This document shows positions 18,316 through 27,740 of a stretch of 64,000 nt of DNA, in pieces (within the stretch, counting starts at the first letter, position 1; every line of letters begins with the position of its first letter). The position numbers were made by a program, and so were the translations under genes. Source of the DNA: Nostoc sp. 'Peltigera membranacea cyanobiont' 210A (GTDB lineage Bacteria; Cyanobacteriota; Cyanobacteriia; Cyanobacteriales; Nostocaceae); contig NZ_NOLJ01000002.1 of NCBI RefSeq assembly GCF_002246015.1, positions 873,424 through 937,423 of the forward strand, given 5' to 3'. A model generated the notes under the pieces. The model made no database searches. It saw nothing but the letters and a program-made list of their open reading frames with translations, and was not told where the DNA came from.

Positions 18316-20232
18316 TTACGAAAGGTTCTGGAAGTAAGCTTCTAGAGCTTCAGTCACTAACTGAGTCATCGGCTTACCTTGGCTTTCTGCTACTTCCTTC
18401 AACTTGCTATAAACCTCTTCTTTCAAGTTCACCCGATGGCGTGATTTACTTGTACCATTGGCTGTTTGGGGTTCGTAGCTAGCAGCAAATTCGCGGATGG
18501 CATCAAAACCAACACGATCGCAAAAATCACCAAAGCTTTCCTTAGATTTCCGAGATTTTTTAAAGTAAACAAATATCGGCTCTAAGAAGCTTTCCAAGTC
18601 ATTATGGTGCAGTTTCTCTGTGTAAGGTTGTGCCAGTCGAGTCTGATTTGGCGAACCCCCTAACCATAATTGGTAAGATTCTGGAGCGCTACCGACAAAA
18701 GCCAATTCTGCCAAGTAAGGACGAGCGCAGCCATTGGGGCATCCTGTCATCCTTACCACAAAATGTTCTTTTTGTAAACCTAGTTTATCCAACAGAGCGC
18801 GAATCCGTTCCAAAATACTCGGTATTGCGCGTTCTGATTCCGTGATTGCCAAGCCGCAAGTGGGTAAAGCCGGACAAGCCATTGCATACCGCACTAAAGG
18901 TTCTATTTTACTAGGGTCGTCTCCGACACCGTGACGGCTGAGAATGTCTTGAATAGCTTCCTTGCTATCTGGTTCGATATCGTAAAAAATCAGGTTGTGG
19001 TTGGCTGTCAGACGGATGTGTAAGTTGAACTGTTCAACAATTTCCCGCAAGGCGGTTTTCAGTTGAAACGAACCTTCATCCTTTACTCGACCATTGTCAA
19101 TGGAAATTCCTAAGAAGAGCTTGCCATCACCTTGTTCATTCCAGCCGAGGAAGTCGTAATATTTAAACTCTGGTAGTGGTTTGAAGGCTTCAACTGGTTT
19201 ACCAAAATATTCTTCAACTTGGGTACGGAATTTATCTACGCCCCAATCGTTGATTAAATATTTTAATCTGGCATGACGACGATCGGTGCGATCGCCATAA
19301 TCTCTCTGGGTAGCAACAATCGCTTTCACTATGTCGTAAACGTCATCCTTCGCCACATAACCAATGGGATCTGCTAACCTAGCGAAAGTTTCTTCTTTAC
19401 CGTGGGTTCTACCTAAACCACCACCAGCAAAAATATTAAATCCTTCTAATTGCTTCTTCTTATTGGTAATTACTACCAAAGTCAGGTCTTGGGAATACAA
19501 ATCTACCGAATTATCCCCTGGCACAGTCACGCAAATTTTGAACTTGCGCGGCATATAGTACGTGCCATAAATCGGTTCTTCGTTGTCATGGATAATTGTG
19601 CCATTCCCATTGCGCTGTCGCGCCGCCTTCACCTCTGGGTTCTCTTCAGCACTAATTGCTTTTTCCCCATCTAACCAAATTTCGTAATAAGCACCTGTTT
19701 GCGCTGTCAGCAAGTCAGCAATATTCTGGGCATACTCCCAAGCATACTGATACTCTGGGCGATTTTTAAAGGGGGCTGGTGGTGCCATCACATTTCGATT
19801 AATGTCACCACAAGCTCCCAAAGTCGAACCCAGGTTGTTGACAATCGTGGCAATTGCTGATTTAAGATTTTTCTTTAAAATACCGTGCAGTTGGAAACCT
19901 TGACGGGTAGTTGCTCGTAACGTGTGGTTGCCATACTCATCAGCGATTTTATCTAAAGCCAGATACAGCTGCGGCGGTACTAAACCACCCGGATTTTTTG
20001 TCCGCAGCATAAACTGGTAATCTTTTTCCTGTCCCTTGGTGCGGTTGTCGCGGTTATCCTGCTGGTAAGAACCGTGATACTTCAAAAGCTGTACCGCATT
20101 TTCAGTAAAATGGGTAGTGTCTTGAAGAATCTCAGTTGCTACAGGTTCACGCAAAAAATTACTATTTTCCTTGATCCCTTCTACTTTGGAAGGCTTACGG
20201 CTAGCGATTGGGGAAGGAGCAGATTTAACCAT
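18316..20232 (-). CDS. sir: Ferredoxin-dependent assimilatory sulfite reductase with RHH-like tail
   Basis: A 638-residue protein of the nitrite/sulfite reductase family, reducing sulfite to sulfide with six electrons from ferredoxin using siroheme and a 4Fe-4S cluster. Cluster ligands are seen as C-x5-C in [11 protein letters not shown] and C-x3-C in [12 protein letters not shown]. Siroheme-binding basic residues are in [11 protein letters not shown] and the NRNVMAPP region. The C-terminus carries an added segment of about 40 residues ([35 protein letters not shown]) that resembles a ribbon-helix-helix DNA-binding fold. Sir enzymes of plant chloroplasts are known to bind nucleoids, so the tail is notable. 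Confidence 0.93.
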   Translation of the reverse strand: MVKSAPSPIASRKPSKVEGIKENSNFLREPVATEILQDTTHFTENAVQLLKYHGSYQQDNRDNRTKGQEKDYQFMLRTKNPGGLVPPQLYLALDKIADEYGNHTLRATTRQGFQLHGILKKNLKSAIATIVNNLGSTLGACGDINRNVMAPPAPFKNRPEYQYAWEYAQNIADLLTAQTGAYYEIWLDGEKAISAEENPEVKAARQRNGNGTIIHDNEEPIYGTYYMPRKFKICVTVPGDNSVDLYSQDLTLVVITNKKKQLEGFNIFAGGGLGRTHGKEETFARLADPIGYVAKDDVYDIVKAIVATQRDYGDRTDRRHARLKYLINDWGVDKFRTQVEEYFGKPVEAFKPLPEFKYYDFLGWNEQGDGKLFLGISIDNGRVKDEGSFQLKTALREIVEQFNLHIRLTANHNLIFYDIEPDSKEAIQDILSRHGVGDDPSKIEPLVRYAMACPALPTCGLAITESERAIPSILERIRALLDKLGLQKEHFVVRMTGCPNGCARPYLAELAFVGSAPESYQLWLGGSPNQTRLAQPYTEKLHHNDLESFLEPIFVYFKKSRKSKESFGDFCDRVGFDAIREFAASYEPQTANGTSKSRHRVNLKEEVYSKLKEVAESQGKPMTQLVTEALEAYFQNLS

Positions 20233-20470
20233 TAGACTTGTATAGTATTCTCAATAAAGCATTAGTAGACGCCGAATCAGCACCCTTCGGCTACTTGATC
20301 CCCGGTAATCCGGCCGGAATAATGAGGAATGATTTAATTTTAACACGGCAAAAGCCGGCTTTGTTAGTGATGTAATACTTAGCAAAACCAGCTTTTGGGA
20401 GTAGTGAGTTTTTAGTGCTGAGTCCTGAGTACTAAGTAAAGTATAAACTGACTGAGGACTCAATAATCTT

Positions 20471-21022
20471 TTATTTGAAGCGATAACCGATACCACCATT
20501 GATGCTAACAGCAGAAGCATCACTATTTTGGTAAGCACCAAGTCCGACTTTGGCATTAGTGTAGACGAGGAAATTGTTAGCAACTTCCGATTCAACACCA
20601 GCACCTACCACTACAGAATCTCTGTTACCTATAGGAGTTGGTGAGCCATCTTTCTCTACAAAAGAATAACCACCAGTTAAATAGGCGTTAGTTCTATTAG
20701 CGATAGGCACATCCACAGAAAGTTCTGGAATTATGGCACTTGTTTTATCACTCCAGAGGACATTACCACGTGCAGAAAACGGCGTAGTTCCTAATTTCAC
20801 GCGGCCTGTGACATTACCACCAAATGTGGCATCATCGTTGATACCTTGTCCGCCACTGGTAACGCCAGCTGCAACACCAGCACCAACATAACTAGCATCA
20901 GTACCCTTTTTAGTTTCAGCAGAAGCTTGGCCAGCTGATAGAACAAAAGGAGCAACTATTAAGGAAGACAATGCAGAAATTGTCACGAAAGACTTGAGTA
21001 AGCGTTTCATAATTTTTACCAA
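20471..21022 (-). CDS. Secreted outer-membrane beta-barrel-like protein
   Basis: A 183-residue protein with a clear Sec signal peptide (KRLLKSFVTISALSSLIVAPFVLSAGQASA, cleavage after ASA near residue 35). The mature part alternates polar and hydrophobic residues in strands separated by Gly/Asn turns and ends GGIGYRFK, near the terminal aromatic rule for outer-membrane barrels. About eight strands fit the length, like small opacity/OmpA-type barrels. Met5 (MKRLLK) is an equally good start. The function is unknown. It lies alone, downstream of nothing on its strand, with sir 240 bp beyond its stop. Confidence 0.78.
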   Translation of the reverse strand: MVKIMKRLLKSFVTISALSSLIVAPFVLSAGQASAETKKGTDASYVGAGVAAGVTSGGQGINDDATFGGNVTGRVKLGTTPFSARGNVLWSDKTSAIIPELSVDVPIANRTNAYLTGGYSFVEKDGSPTPIGNRDSVVVGAGVESEVANNFLVYTNAKVGLGAYQNSDASAVSINGGIGYRFK

Positions 21023-21404
21023 ATTTTGTATTTTTTACTTGTATATTCCAGGTCGAAAATAAAGTGATAATGTTCCAAATGATTCCCAACTTTTATTAAA
21101 AAACTGTTGTTGCTAATGTATAACGCTTACAGGATAACTATCCCTTGAATTGATAAATAAGCTGTTATAATTACATCTCAATGTCTTTCAATTCTGGCTG
21201 TTTGTTCCCCCGATAGACGCTTTTACAACTGTCACAATATTTGGAACTAAAACTAAGTCGGGATATGGTAAATAAAATACCCGATTAATAATTTTTGCCG
21301 AGCTTTTCAAAGATGATGAAAAAGTAGGCTGTAACATCTGTTGCAACAAGCTATAGAGGAAATCTATAAAGTTAATTTTGAGCAATTCTCGTGGAGATTG
21401 AATA
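21023..21404. other. Divergent promoter region of the barrel protein and ADP-ribosylglycohydrolase genes
   Basis: AT-rich, with no gene supported. It must carry promoters in both directions, but no confident -35/-10 pair or known operator was recognised. Confidence 0.4.
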
Positions 21405-22346
21405 ATGCTAACCGCTGCAAAAACGTTGTCTGGTTTGATGGGTTTATGTGTCGGTGATGCGTTGGGTGTGCCAGTAGAGTTTACTAGCCGTGCTGAACGA
21501 GTAAAATCTCCAGTGACAACGATGTTGGGTTATGGCACATGGAATCAACCACCAGGAACTTGGTCAGATGACAGTTCCTTAAGCTTTTGCTTGGCAGAAT
21601 GCCTTTGTAGAGGGTATTCCTTGGATGCTATAGCTAATTCCTTCTGGCGCTGGTACAAGGAGGCTTACTGGACTCCTCGTGGCGATGTCTTTGATATTGG
21701 TCAAACTACCCACACAGCAATTATGCGCCTCAAGCAGGGAGTTGTTCCCCATCAGGCAGGTGGTAAGGTTGAAAATAGTAATGGCAATGGTTCTTTAATG
21801 AGAATCTTGCCAATGGCTTATTGTCACAGAAGCTTCACTTTAGGCGAATTGTTGGCGCGGGTGCATGATGTTTCGGCGATTACCCATGCTCATGCGCGAT
21901 CGCAAATGGCCTGCGGCATTTATATTAGTATTGCAGTGGCGCTTTTAGAAGGGGCTGACCCGCAAACAGCTTATTTACAAGGATTGCAAGATATTCAAAC
22001 AATTTATTCTGTGCGGGAATTTTTGTTAGAGAAGCCGCATTTTGGCAGAATTTTCAGTGGTGAGATTGCCAAAGTACCAGTAGAAGAGATTAATTCTGGT
22101 GGCTACGTAATTGATACCTTAGAATCATCCTTATGGTGTTTATTAAATAGCTCGTCTTATTCTGAGGCGGTACTGAAAGCTGTCAACTTAGGCGGAGATA
22201 GCGATACTACTGCTGCTGTCACCGGTGGGTTAGCGGGAATTTACTACGGCGTAGAAAATATTCCCAAACAATGGATGAACCAAATTGCTCGTAGACAAGA
22301 CATTATCTACTTGGCAGAGCGCTTTGCAAGGGCTGTTTACAGCTAG
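21405..22346 (+). CDS. ADP-ribosylglycohydrolase (DraG-like), copy 1
   Basis: A 313-residue all-alpha ADP-ribosylglycohydrolase. Metal-binding motifs are visible: GDALGVPVEF near the N-terminus, WSDDSSL (first Mg site) and NLGGDSDTTAAVTGGLAG (second Mg site). The family removes ADP-ribose from arginine or other acceptors, or hydrolyses related nucleotides; the target here is unknown. A second copy starts 1,029 bp downstream with the same first 45 nucleotides, so this is a tandem duplication. No toxin-like ADP-ribosyltransferase gene is next to it. Confidence 0.88.
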   Translation: MLTAAKTLSGLMGLCVGDALGVPVEFTSRAERVKSPVTTMLGYGTWNQPPGTWSDDSSLSFCLAECLCRGYSLDAIANSFWRWYKEAYWTPRGDVFDIGQTTHTAIMRLKQGVVPHQAGGKVENSNGNGSLMRILPMAYCHRSFTLGELLARVHDVSAITHAHARSQMACGIYISIAVALLEGADPQTAYLQGLQDIQTIYSVREFLLEKPHFGRIFSGEIAKVPVEEINSGGYVIDTLESSLWCLLNSSSYSEAVLKAVNLGGDSDTTAAVTGGLAGIYYGVENIPKQWMNQIARRQDIIYLAERFARAVYS

Positions 22347-22433
22347 TTTGGAATTAGAAATTATACCAAGCGTTTGATCGGCAGCTTTTCGCAAGTAAAA
22401 TTAGTTGTAGAAAAGTTTCATGCTGGTTGAACA

Positions 22434-23375
22434 ATGCTAACCGCTGCAAAAACGTTGTCTGGTTTGATGGGTTTATGTATTGGTGATGCGTTGGGTGTGC
22501 CAGTGGAGTTCACTAGCCGCGCTGAACGAGTAAAATCTCCAGTCACATCGATGCTGGGTTATGGAACTTGGGATGTTCCTGCTGGTACGTGGTCAGATGA
22601 CAGCTCGCTGACCTTTTGTTTGGCAGAATGTCTTTGTGAGGGATTTTCACTGGATGCGATTGCTAATTCCTTCTGGCGCTGGTATCACGAAAGTTATTGG
22701 ACTGCTCAAGGCGAAGTATTTGATATCGGTAACACCACATTTTTAGCAATTGTGAACTGGAAACAAGGAACTCTGCCCGTGAAAGCAGGTGGTAGTAGTG
22801 AGAATAGTAATGGCAATGGTTCTTTGATGAGAATCTTGCCGATGGCTTATTGTCACAAAAGTTTATCTCTGGATGAATTGATTGCACGAGTACATCAAGT
22901 TTCTTCCATTACCCACGCTCATCTCCGTTCTCAAATAGCCTGTGGCATTTATATTAGTATTGCAGTGGCGCTTTTAGAAGGGGCTGACCCGCAAACAGCT
23001 TATTTACAAGGATTGCAAGACATCCAAACAATTTATTCTGTGCAGGAATTTTTATTAGAGAAGCCGCATTTTGGCAGAGTTTTTAGTGGTGAGATTGCCA
23101 AGATACGAGTAGAAGAGATTAATTCTGGTGGCTATGTGATTGATACCTTGGAGTCATCTTTATGGTGTTTATTAAATAGCTCGTCTTATTCTGAAGCGGT
23201 ACTGAAAGCTGTCAACTTAGGCGGAGATACAGATACTACCGCCGCTGTCACTGGTGGGTTGGCCGGAATTTATTACGGAGTGGAAAATATTCCTCAACAA
23301 TGGCTCAACCAGATTGCTCGTAAGCAGGACATTATTAACTTGGCAGAGCGTTTTGCAAGGGCTGTTTACAGCTAG
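22434..23375 (+). CDS. ADP-ribosylglycohydrolase (DraG-like), copy 2
   Basis: Same length (313 residues) and same metal motifs (WSDDSSL, NLGGDTDTTAAVTGGLAG) as copy 1, with no gaps between them. The two proteins are almost identical at the N-terminus and in the last 40 percent, but diverge around residues 95-145. There copy 1 reads YWTPRGDVFDIGQTTHTAIMR and copy 2 has YWTAQGEVFDIGNTTFLAIVN. The differing part lies near the expected substrate pocket, so the copies may have different substrates. The 87-bp spacer is short enough for one transcript. Confidence 0.88.
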   Translation: MLTAAKTLSGLMGLCIGDALGVPVEFTSRAERVKSPVTSMLGYGTWDVPAGTWSDDSSLTFCLAECLCEGFSLDAIANSFWRWYHESYWTAQGEVFDIGNTTFLAIVNWKQGTLPVKAGGSSENSNGNGSLMRILPMAYCHKSLSLDELIARVHQVSSITHAHLRSQIACGIYISIAVALLEGADPQTAYLQGLQDIQTIYSVQEFLLEKPHFGRVFSGEIAKIRVEEINSGGYVIDTLESSLWCLLNSSSYSEAVLKAVNLGGDTDTTAAVTGGLAGIYYGVENIPQQWLNQIARKQDIINLAERFARAVYS

Positions 23376-23508
23376 TAGTCCATCAAGCAAAGTTTGAAGG
23401 GTAAAGAAAGGAACCGCGTTCGCTTATCTCTCAAATTCAATGGCACAGACCACTAGTTTGTAATTTTAAATTATACAAAGAGTGAGGAGTTATGAAAATC
23501 CTAACTCC

Positions 23509-23841
23509 TCACTCTTTACTTTTAACTTGCTGAGAAATCCACTGTAAGTAGGCTTGAGAACTGGCAACAATTGGTAAAGCAATAATTTCTGGCACTTCAT
23601 AGGAGTGCAGTTCCTTAATTTTGGCCTCCATTGCCGGAAATTGCGCCAAATCAGTTTTAATCAGTAATTGCCATTCTTGCTCTTTATGCACTTCTCCTTG
23701 CCAAGTGTAAATTGAGTGGATTGGTAATAGACTCACACAAGCAGCGAGTTTAGCTTCCACAAGAGCATTTGCAATTGCTTCTGCCTCCTGGATGTTGCCA
23801 GCTGTCACCAATACCACACCATATTCAGCAGGTGTCTCCAT
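23509..23841 (-). CDS. cutA: Divalent-cation tolerance protein CutA
   Basis: A 110-residue CutA1-family protein, a trimeric ferredoxin-like fold related to PII. The characteristic sequences are present: VLVTAGNIQEAEAIANALVEAKLAACVSLLPIHSIYTWQGEV, EWQLLIKTDL, and ELHSYEVPEIIALPI. It is linked to copper tolerance in bacteria by genetics, but the molecular role is unsettled. It is the last gene of a three-gene same-strand run; the HTH gene ends 5 bp before its start. Confidence 0.93.
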   Translation of the reverse strand: METPAEYGVVLVTAGNIQEAEAIANALVEAKLAACVSLLPIHSIYTWQGEVHKEQEWQLLIKTDLAQFPAMEAKIKELHSYEVPEIIALPIVASSQAYLQWISQQVKSKE

Positions 23842-23846
23842 GACCT

Positions 23847-24863
23847 CTAAACCGTCGCAGACAAGGAATAGACCTGACCATCAATCAGCAGCCGTGTGAT
23901 GCCTTTAGCTTGCAAATGAGTACGAGCCTTATGGAGCATTTTACTATCAGGAACTTTAATCACGCGATCGCGCTTTGTAGAAAAGCGCTTGGCGACACGA
24001 TGGTTATCAAACACCGGCAGAGTTCTTTGCTGAGTTTCCAGGCTGGGAATTTGCCCCAAGTCACCAAAGTCTTTCAGAGGCCGGGTAATTAATTCTGAGG
24101 AACGGTCAATTACCAAATAGCAAGTTTTCGGCAAATTGGCTACAGACAGAGGCAAAACTTGAACTGATGCTTCACCTGGTCTGCGTTTTGTGACTAAAGG
24201 TCTTTCCTCATCCAGGTCATCATCATCAAAGTCTTCTTCCTCAAAATCGTCATCCTCTAAATCATCATCATCTAAATCATCCAAATCCTCTGATTCGTCT
24301 AGCAAATCTTCGCCCAGCATGTGCGCGATGACGGCTGCTCCTGGATGTTCAACCTTTAGAGGCGGGATGGAGATGCTGACTATTTCCGGCGGCTTTGGCT
24401 CTGGAGTTTCTAATTTCTCAGATGTGACTCGGAGTTTCGGTTTTTCCGCCGCCGAGGGGCGTCGCCGCACCCGTCTACTAGCGGCGATTGACTCCGCCGT
24501 TTCCTCTGAGTAAAGTTCCTGCTCTACACGAATTATCTTACGTGGTAGTGGCTCAACCTTTGGCACTTCCAAAGGTGGGCTTTCAATGGGTGGAACTTCT
24601 ATCTCCGGCTCAGGTTGAGTCAGCAGTGGTAACTGCTCGTAGCTAACCTGTGCCCTTCCCTCAGGAGTTCTCGCAGCCCGCTTTAAAGAGACTAAGTATT
24701 CATACTCATCCTCTGGCAAAGTACTTTTGAGCAGGCGACTAATTGTCGAGTTACTCACACCGTAGCGGTCTGCCAAAGTTGAGGTTGTTTCGGCAGTCTC
24801 TCGATATAACTTCAGAATTTCTTGCTTGTCAGAGTCTGTTAATTTTCTCACGGTAGATACCAA
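23847..24863 (-). CDS. HTH protein with acidic low-complexity linker
   Basis: A 338-residue conserved cyanobacterial protein. Residues about 7-55 form a transposase/resolvase-type helix-turn-helix (KQEILKLYRETAETTSTLADRYGVSNSTISRLLK). A Pro/Glu-rich linker follows, then an extremely acidic stretch around residues 190-225 (DDDDLEDDDFEEEDFDDDD), and a C-terminal domain (NLPKTCYLVIDRSSELITRPLKDFGDLG...LLIDGQVYSLS). The N-terminal domain suggests DNA binding, but no transposase catalytic core is present. The function is unknown. It starts 9 bp after the membrane protein gene and is probably co-transcribed with it and cutA. Confidence 0.75.
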   Translation of the reverse strand: MVSTVRKLTDSDKQEILKLYRETAETTSTLADRYGVSNSTISRLLKSTLPEDEYEYLVSLKRAARTPEGRAQVSYEQLPLLTQPEPEIEVPPIESPPLEVPKVEPLPRKIIRVEQELYSEETAESIAASRRVRRRPSAAEKPKLRVTSEKLETPEPKPPEIVSISIPPLKVEHPGAAVIAHMLGEDLLDESEDLDDLDDDDLEDDDFEEEDFDDDDLDEERPLVTKRRPGEASVQVLPLSVANLPKTCYLVIDRSSELITRPLKDFGDLGQIPSLETQQRTLPVFDNHRVAKRFSTKRDRVIKVPDSKMLHKARTHLQAKGITRLLIDGQVYSLSATV

Positions 24864-24872
24864 AAATCCTTA

Positions 24873-25748
24873 CTAAGCTCGTTTTCTTGTGCTGGTACGC
24901 CGCGTTCGTCTTAGTGATGCGTCATATTCTAAGGCAGCGCCCATACCAAATAACACTCCACTAAACACCCAAAACACTTCTAATATCTCTCCACTTTGAT
25001 AATTGGGGCCTTGGGCGTATTTAAACCACATATCTGCAATGTAAAGCGAAAAGGCCGCCGCTGCAATCATTCGCCAAGACTGGGAAACTCTTCCTCCCCA
25101 AAAGGCTAGCAGCAGAGTGGTAGCAATAATTAACAGAACCACATCGCTAACTACGTAAAACCAGTTCAAAATAGCGACTAGCAGTTCCGTGGATGTTTCC
25201 TGTTGCATAGAAATCCACCATGCCAACAAACTACCGAATACTGCAATTGCTAACACAATTAGCCACTGCCATTTTTCCAGATTGATTCGCCTGGAAGCCA
25301 CAGCTAAAATCATGCCTGCGCCAAGTAATAGATAAGTCAGTACAAAAAATATATCGCCTACAGACACATCCGGTTCATCTTTTAAAACTATTTCGGTATA
25401 GCCGAAAATTATCCCTCCAACGAAATAAGAAAGCATACCTAGCCCAATTAAGAGCCAAACATTCCGGCCACTGACGATTTGTGGACTCAGCCAGTTCCTC
25501 AAGCATAAGATACCGGCAGCCAAATAAGCTAAAGCTTCAAAAATATTTGTGCCAATCACATACCACTCAGCTCGGCTTTCTATGCCATCGGCTCCGGGAA
25601 CTTTGGCACTAAACAACAAAAAGTATAGCAGTGCCAGTACAGCCCAGCCAATATTAGCTAAGACAATGTTCTGAGTGTTGAAAATAGATTTAGAAAGGAA
25701 CGAATTCTCGTAAGAGTTATTCATAGGACAAGACTTATGTAGATGCAC
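24873..25748 (-). CDS. Polytopic membrane protein of unknown function
   Basis: A 291-residue protein with eight or nine predicted membrane helices (for example WAVLALLYFLLFSAKVPG, VWLLIGLGMLSYFVGGIIFGY, WYVVSDVVLLIIATTLLLAFWGG). A basic tail is rich in Arg/Thr (LRRTRRTSTRKRA). No transporter or enzyme motif was recognised. It is the first gene of the run with the HTH protein and cutA. A second Met (MNNSYENSF, residue 9) may be the true start. Confidence 0.7.
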   Translation of the reverse strand: MHLHKSCPMNNSYENSFLSKSIFNTQNIVLANIGWAVLALLYFLLFSAKVPGADGIESRAEWYVIGTNIFEALAYLAAGILCLRNWLSPQIVSGRNVWLLIGLGMLSYFVGGIIFGYTEIVLKDEPDVSVGDIFFVLTYLLLGAGMILAVASRRINLEKWQWLIVLAIAVFGSLLAWWISMQQETSTELLVAILNWFYVVSDVVLLIIATTLLLAFWGGRVSQSWRMIAAAAFSLYIADMWFKYAQGPNYQSGEILEVFWVFSGVLFGMGAALEYDASLRRTRRTSTRKRA

Positions 25749-25866
25749 TCTGGCAGTATTTTGAGTTAAAGGAATGTATATCTAGCAGTGTGTCTGCCAA
25801 GTAATACACAATCGGACACCAAAAGCAAGTTGCCAGTGGCCGGAATTTTCTGAAAAAATTTCCATG

Positions 25867-26526
25867 CTACTGCCATAGTTTACCCAGTGGTGATTGTTTT
25901 AGCCAATTGATAAACAGCGCTCGCTCGGCTTCTGGCATATCTTCTAGCTTATAAATCACTTGTTTGGTAAAATTACCATTGCCAAAATAGGCTTTTCCTA
26001 ATCGATGCAGTTCTTGTAACAGAATAACTACATGATTTTCTTGCCAATCAGGTATTTTGGCTACCGGCAAAGGATTAGTAGACACCAAATATTTAACCGC
26101 TTCTAGAGAAGACGCTTGGGGAAATTGCTTCTGCTGTAATACTTCGGCAATATCTTTTTCAAATAATGCAACTTGCCTAGCACCTAAAAACTCTTCAATA
26201 TCGATAGAAACACCTTGTAACAGCAAAATACTGGCTTGGATTAAAATCGCCGTTTTGCCATGACCACCTGTGTCACTATCCAGCTGCTCTAAACGGATTT
26301 TGCCCCAAACACTAAAGCGTTCCGGTTCCTCCAGCAAAACACAGGCTTTACCTCGGTTATCCGTTAATTCTCTCCATAAGGCTCTAGCTTCTTCTTCTTG
26401 ACTAGCTTTGAAAACACTAATCAAGCGAAAAGTTTGCCCTTGATAACTGAGAATCGGCACTTGCTGATCCTTTTTTGGGTGCTGAATGCTTGATATTTCA
26501 ACATCCTGCCGTTTGAGAATAAACAT
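25867..26526 (-). CDS. Conserved cyanobacterial protein of unknown function
   Basis: A 219-residue soluble protein. The start ATG is preceded by a leader, and the protein opens MFILKRQDVEISS. It contains ARALWRELTDNRGKACVLLEEPERFSVWGKIRLEQLD and ends in a helical section (AERALFINWLKQSPLGKLW). No catalytic motif or domain was recognised; it looks like a cyanobacterial family found without functional data. It stands alone, 118 bp from the membrane protein gene. Confidence 0.65.
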   Translation of the reverse strand: MFILKRQDVEISSIQHPKKDQQVPILSYQGQTFRLISVFKASQEEEARALWRELTDNRGKACVLLEEPERFSVWGKIRLEQLDSDTGGHGKTAILIQASILLLQGVSIDIEEFLGARQVALFEKDIAEVLQQKQFPQASSLEAVKYLVSTNPLPVAKIPDWQENHVVILLQELHRLGKAYFGNGNFTKQVIYKLEDMPEAERALFINWLKQSPLGKLWQ

Positions 26527-26884
26527 GGCACTAGCAAATAACTCCTCACAGGGGCACTCTTAATATGGAATATATAATGGCATTTGGCAGTATCGCCAAG
26601 GCTGAAATTACCTAGCATACTGTGAAAATGAGCCTCGCGATCGCCAGTTCCTTCCCGAAGGTAGCGGCCCAGAGGACGTTAGCGCTAACGGGCAAATAAC
26701 CCCTTGACAACACAATATATTTAAACCAATACTCCATCTGTTTTGTTTTCGGTGTAGATTGCACTAACTAGCGACTAGCATCTTAGCCTTGCTAGTAGTA
26801 AATCTGCAATTTTTGATTGCTTCTTGGTAGGTGAAGACGATATAATAGTGTAGGTGACTCCTTCGGGAGCCATTATTTTGTTTT
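26527..26884. other. Intergenic interval upstream of tRNA-Arg
   Basis: Contains the 14-bp palindrome CGTTAGCGCTAACG (26677-26690) within a Nostoc-type short repeat, and the tRNA promoter at 26817-26846. No gene is visible. Confidence 0.5.
26817..26846 (+). promoter_or_regulatory. Sigma70-type promoter of tRNA-Arg
   Basis: TTGCTT (26817-26822) and a perfect TATAAT (26841-26846) are separated by 18 bp. They lie about 40 bp upstream of the tRNA 5' end, as expected for a tRNA promoter. Confidence 0.65.
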
Positions 26885-26957
26885 GGGCGCGTAGCTCAGT
26901 GGATAGAGCAATTGCCTTCTAAGCAATCGGTCGCAGGTTCGAACCCTGCCGCGCTCG
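26885..26957 (+). tRNA. tRNA-Arg (TCT)
   Basis: A 73-nt cloverleaf. The acceptor stem is GGGCGCG/CGCGCTC with one G-U pair, followed by discriminator G. The D-arm is AGCTCAGTGGATAGAGC, the anticodon loop CTTCTAA gives anticodon TCT (AGA codons), and the T-arm is GCAGGTTCGAACCCTGC. CCA is not encoded. No intron interrupts it. A homing-endonuclease-like gene begins 39 bp downstream. Confidence 0.96.
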
Positions 26958-26996
26958 TTTTAACTCAATATGAACCCTCAAGCGGTGTGAAGTGAT

Positions 26997-27707
26997 ATGA
27001 TGATTTCCACGTTTGAGGGTTCGTTATTGCTGCATCATACCAAGAACAAGGGCGATATTGCTGCTACGAAAGCGATCGCCGATCTAACATTTAAAGGATA
27101 CTTGATTCTCACACCACTTGTTTGTGAGCATTTACCTTTTGATTTTGTTGCTTACAAAGACGATAAATTTTACAAAATACAAGGTAAATACGCGGGAGAT
27201 AATAGAGTAGTCAATAAAACTATTTGGGTAGATAAAAATGGGACTCATCAGAAGAAGTACAAAGTAAATGACTTTGACTTTTATGCTGTTTATCTGCCTG
27301 ACATAGATAAAGTTGTTTATCCATCAGTTCACTTTAATGGTTACTACATAACTACCCAGATACCTAATTCACCTACACCGTTTTACTGGTGGGAGGATTT
27401 TACAGATTTTACTGAAGTAGCGTCTAAGCGAACCTACAAGGAGTTTGGCGTTGATTTAACAACCAGAAAGGTTAACCCCGACTCTAGAATTCATACCAGA
27501 AAAGTAGAAAGGCCATCAAAAGAAGAACTAGGAAAACTAGTTTGGGAAAAGCCAACAGCACAAATTGGGAGAGATTTGGGCGTGTCTGACAAGGCTGTGG
27601 AAAAGTGGTGTAAAGCTTATGGGGTAGAAAAGCCACCTAGAGGATATTGGGTGAAGAAAGCTTATGGAAAAGTAGAAGGACAGTTAACAATCCATGACGA
27701 AGATTGA
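26997..27707 (+). CDS. PD-(D/E)XK homing-endonuclease-like protein with C-terminal HTH
   Basis: A 236-residue protein. The N-terminal part (KNKGDIAATKAIADLTFKGYLILTPL...PFDFVAYKDDKFYKIQGKY) fits the PD-(D/E)XK nuclease family that includes cyanobacterial group I intron endonucleases of the I-Ssp6803I type. The catalytic Asp is in PFD, and a Q-x-K (KIQGKY) replaces E-x-K. The C-terminal region (PTAQIGRDLGVSDKAVEKWCKAYGVEKPPRGYW) is a helix-turn-helix module common in homing and HNH nucleases of phages. No group I intron surrounds it and the adjacent tRNA-Arg is intact, so it appears to be free-standing. Its cleavage target is unknown. Confidence 0.78.
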   Translation: MMISTFEGSLLLHHTKNKGDIAATKAIADLTFKGYLILTPLVCEHLPFDFVAYKDDKFYKIQGKYAGDNRVVNKTIWVDKNGTHQKKYKVNDFDFYAVYLPDIDKVVYPSVHFNGYYITTQIPNSPTPFYWWEDFTDFTEVASKRTYKEFGVDLTTRKVNPDSRIHTRKVERPSKEELGKLVWEKPTAQIGRDLGVSDKAVEKWCKAYGVEKPPRGYWVKKAYGKVEGQLTIHDED

Positions 27708-27740
27708 AACTTATTTAGTCTGCTCAAAAAAACTAAATCA

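Noticed and set aside
20251..20604. 117-codon minus-strand frame overlapping the barrel protein gene
   Set aside because: It overlaps the well-supported beta-barrel gene in another frame and has no recognisable features.
24190..24513. Ser/Lys-rich plus-strand frame (SSSKSSSSK repeats)
   Set aside because: It is the antisense shadow of the Asp/Glu-rich linker of the HTH protein.
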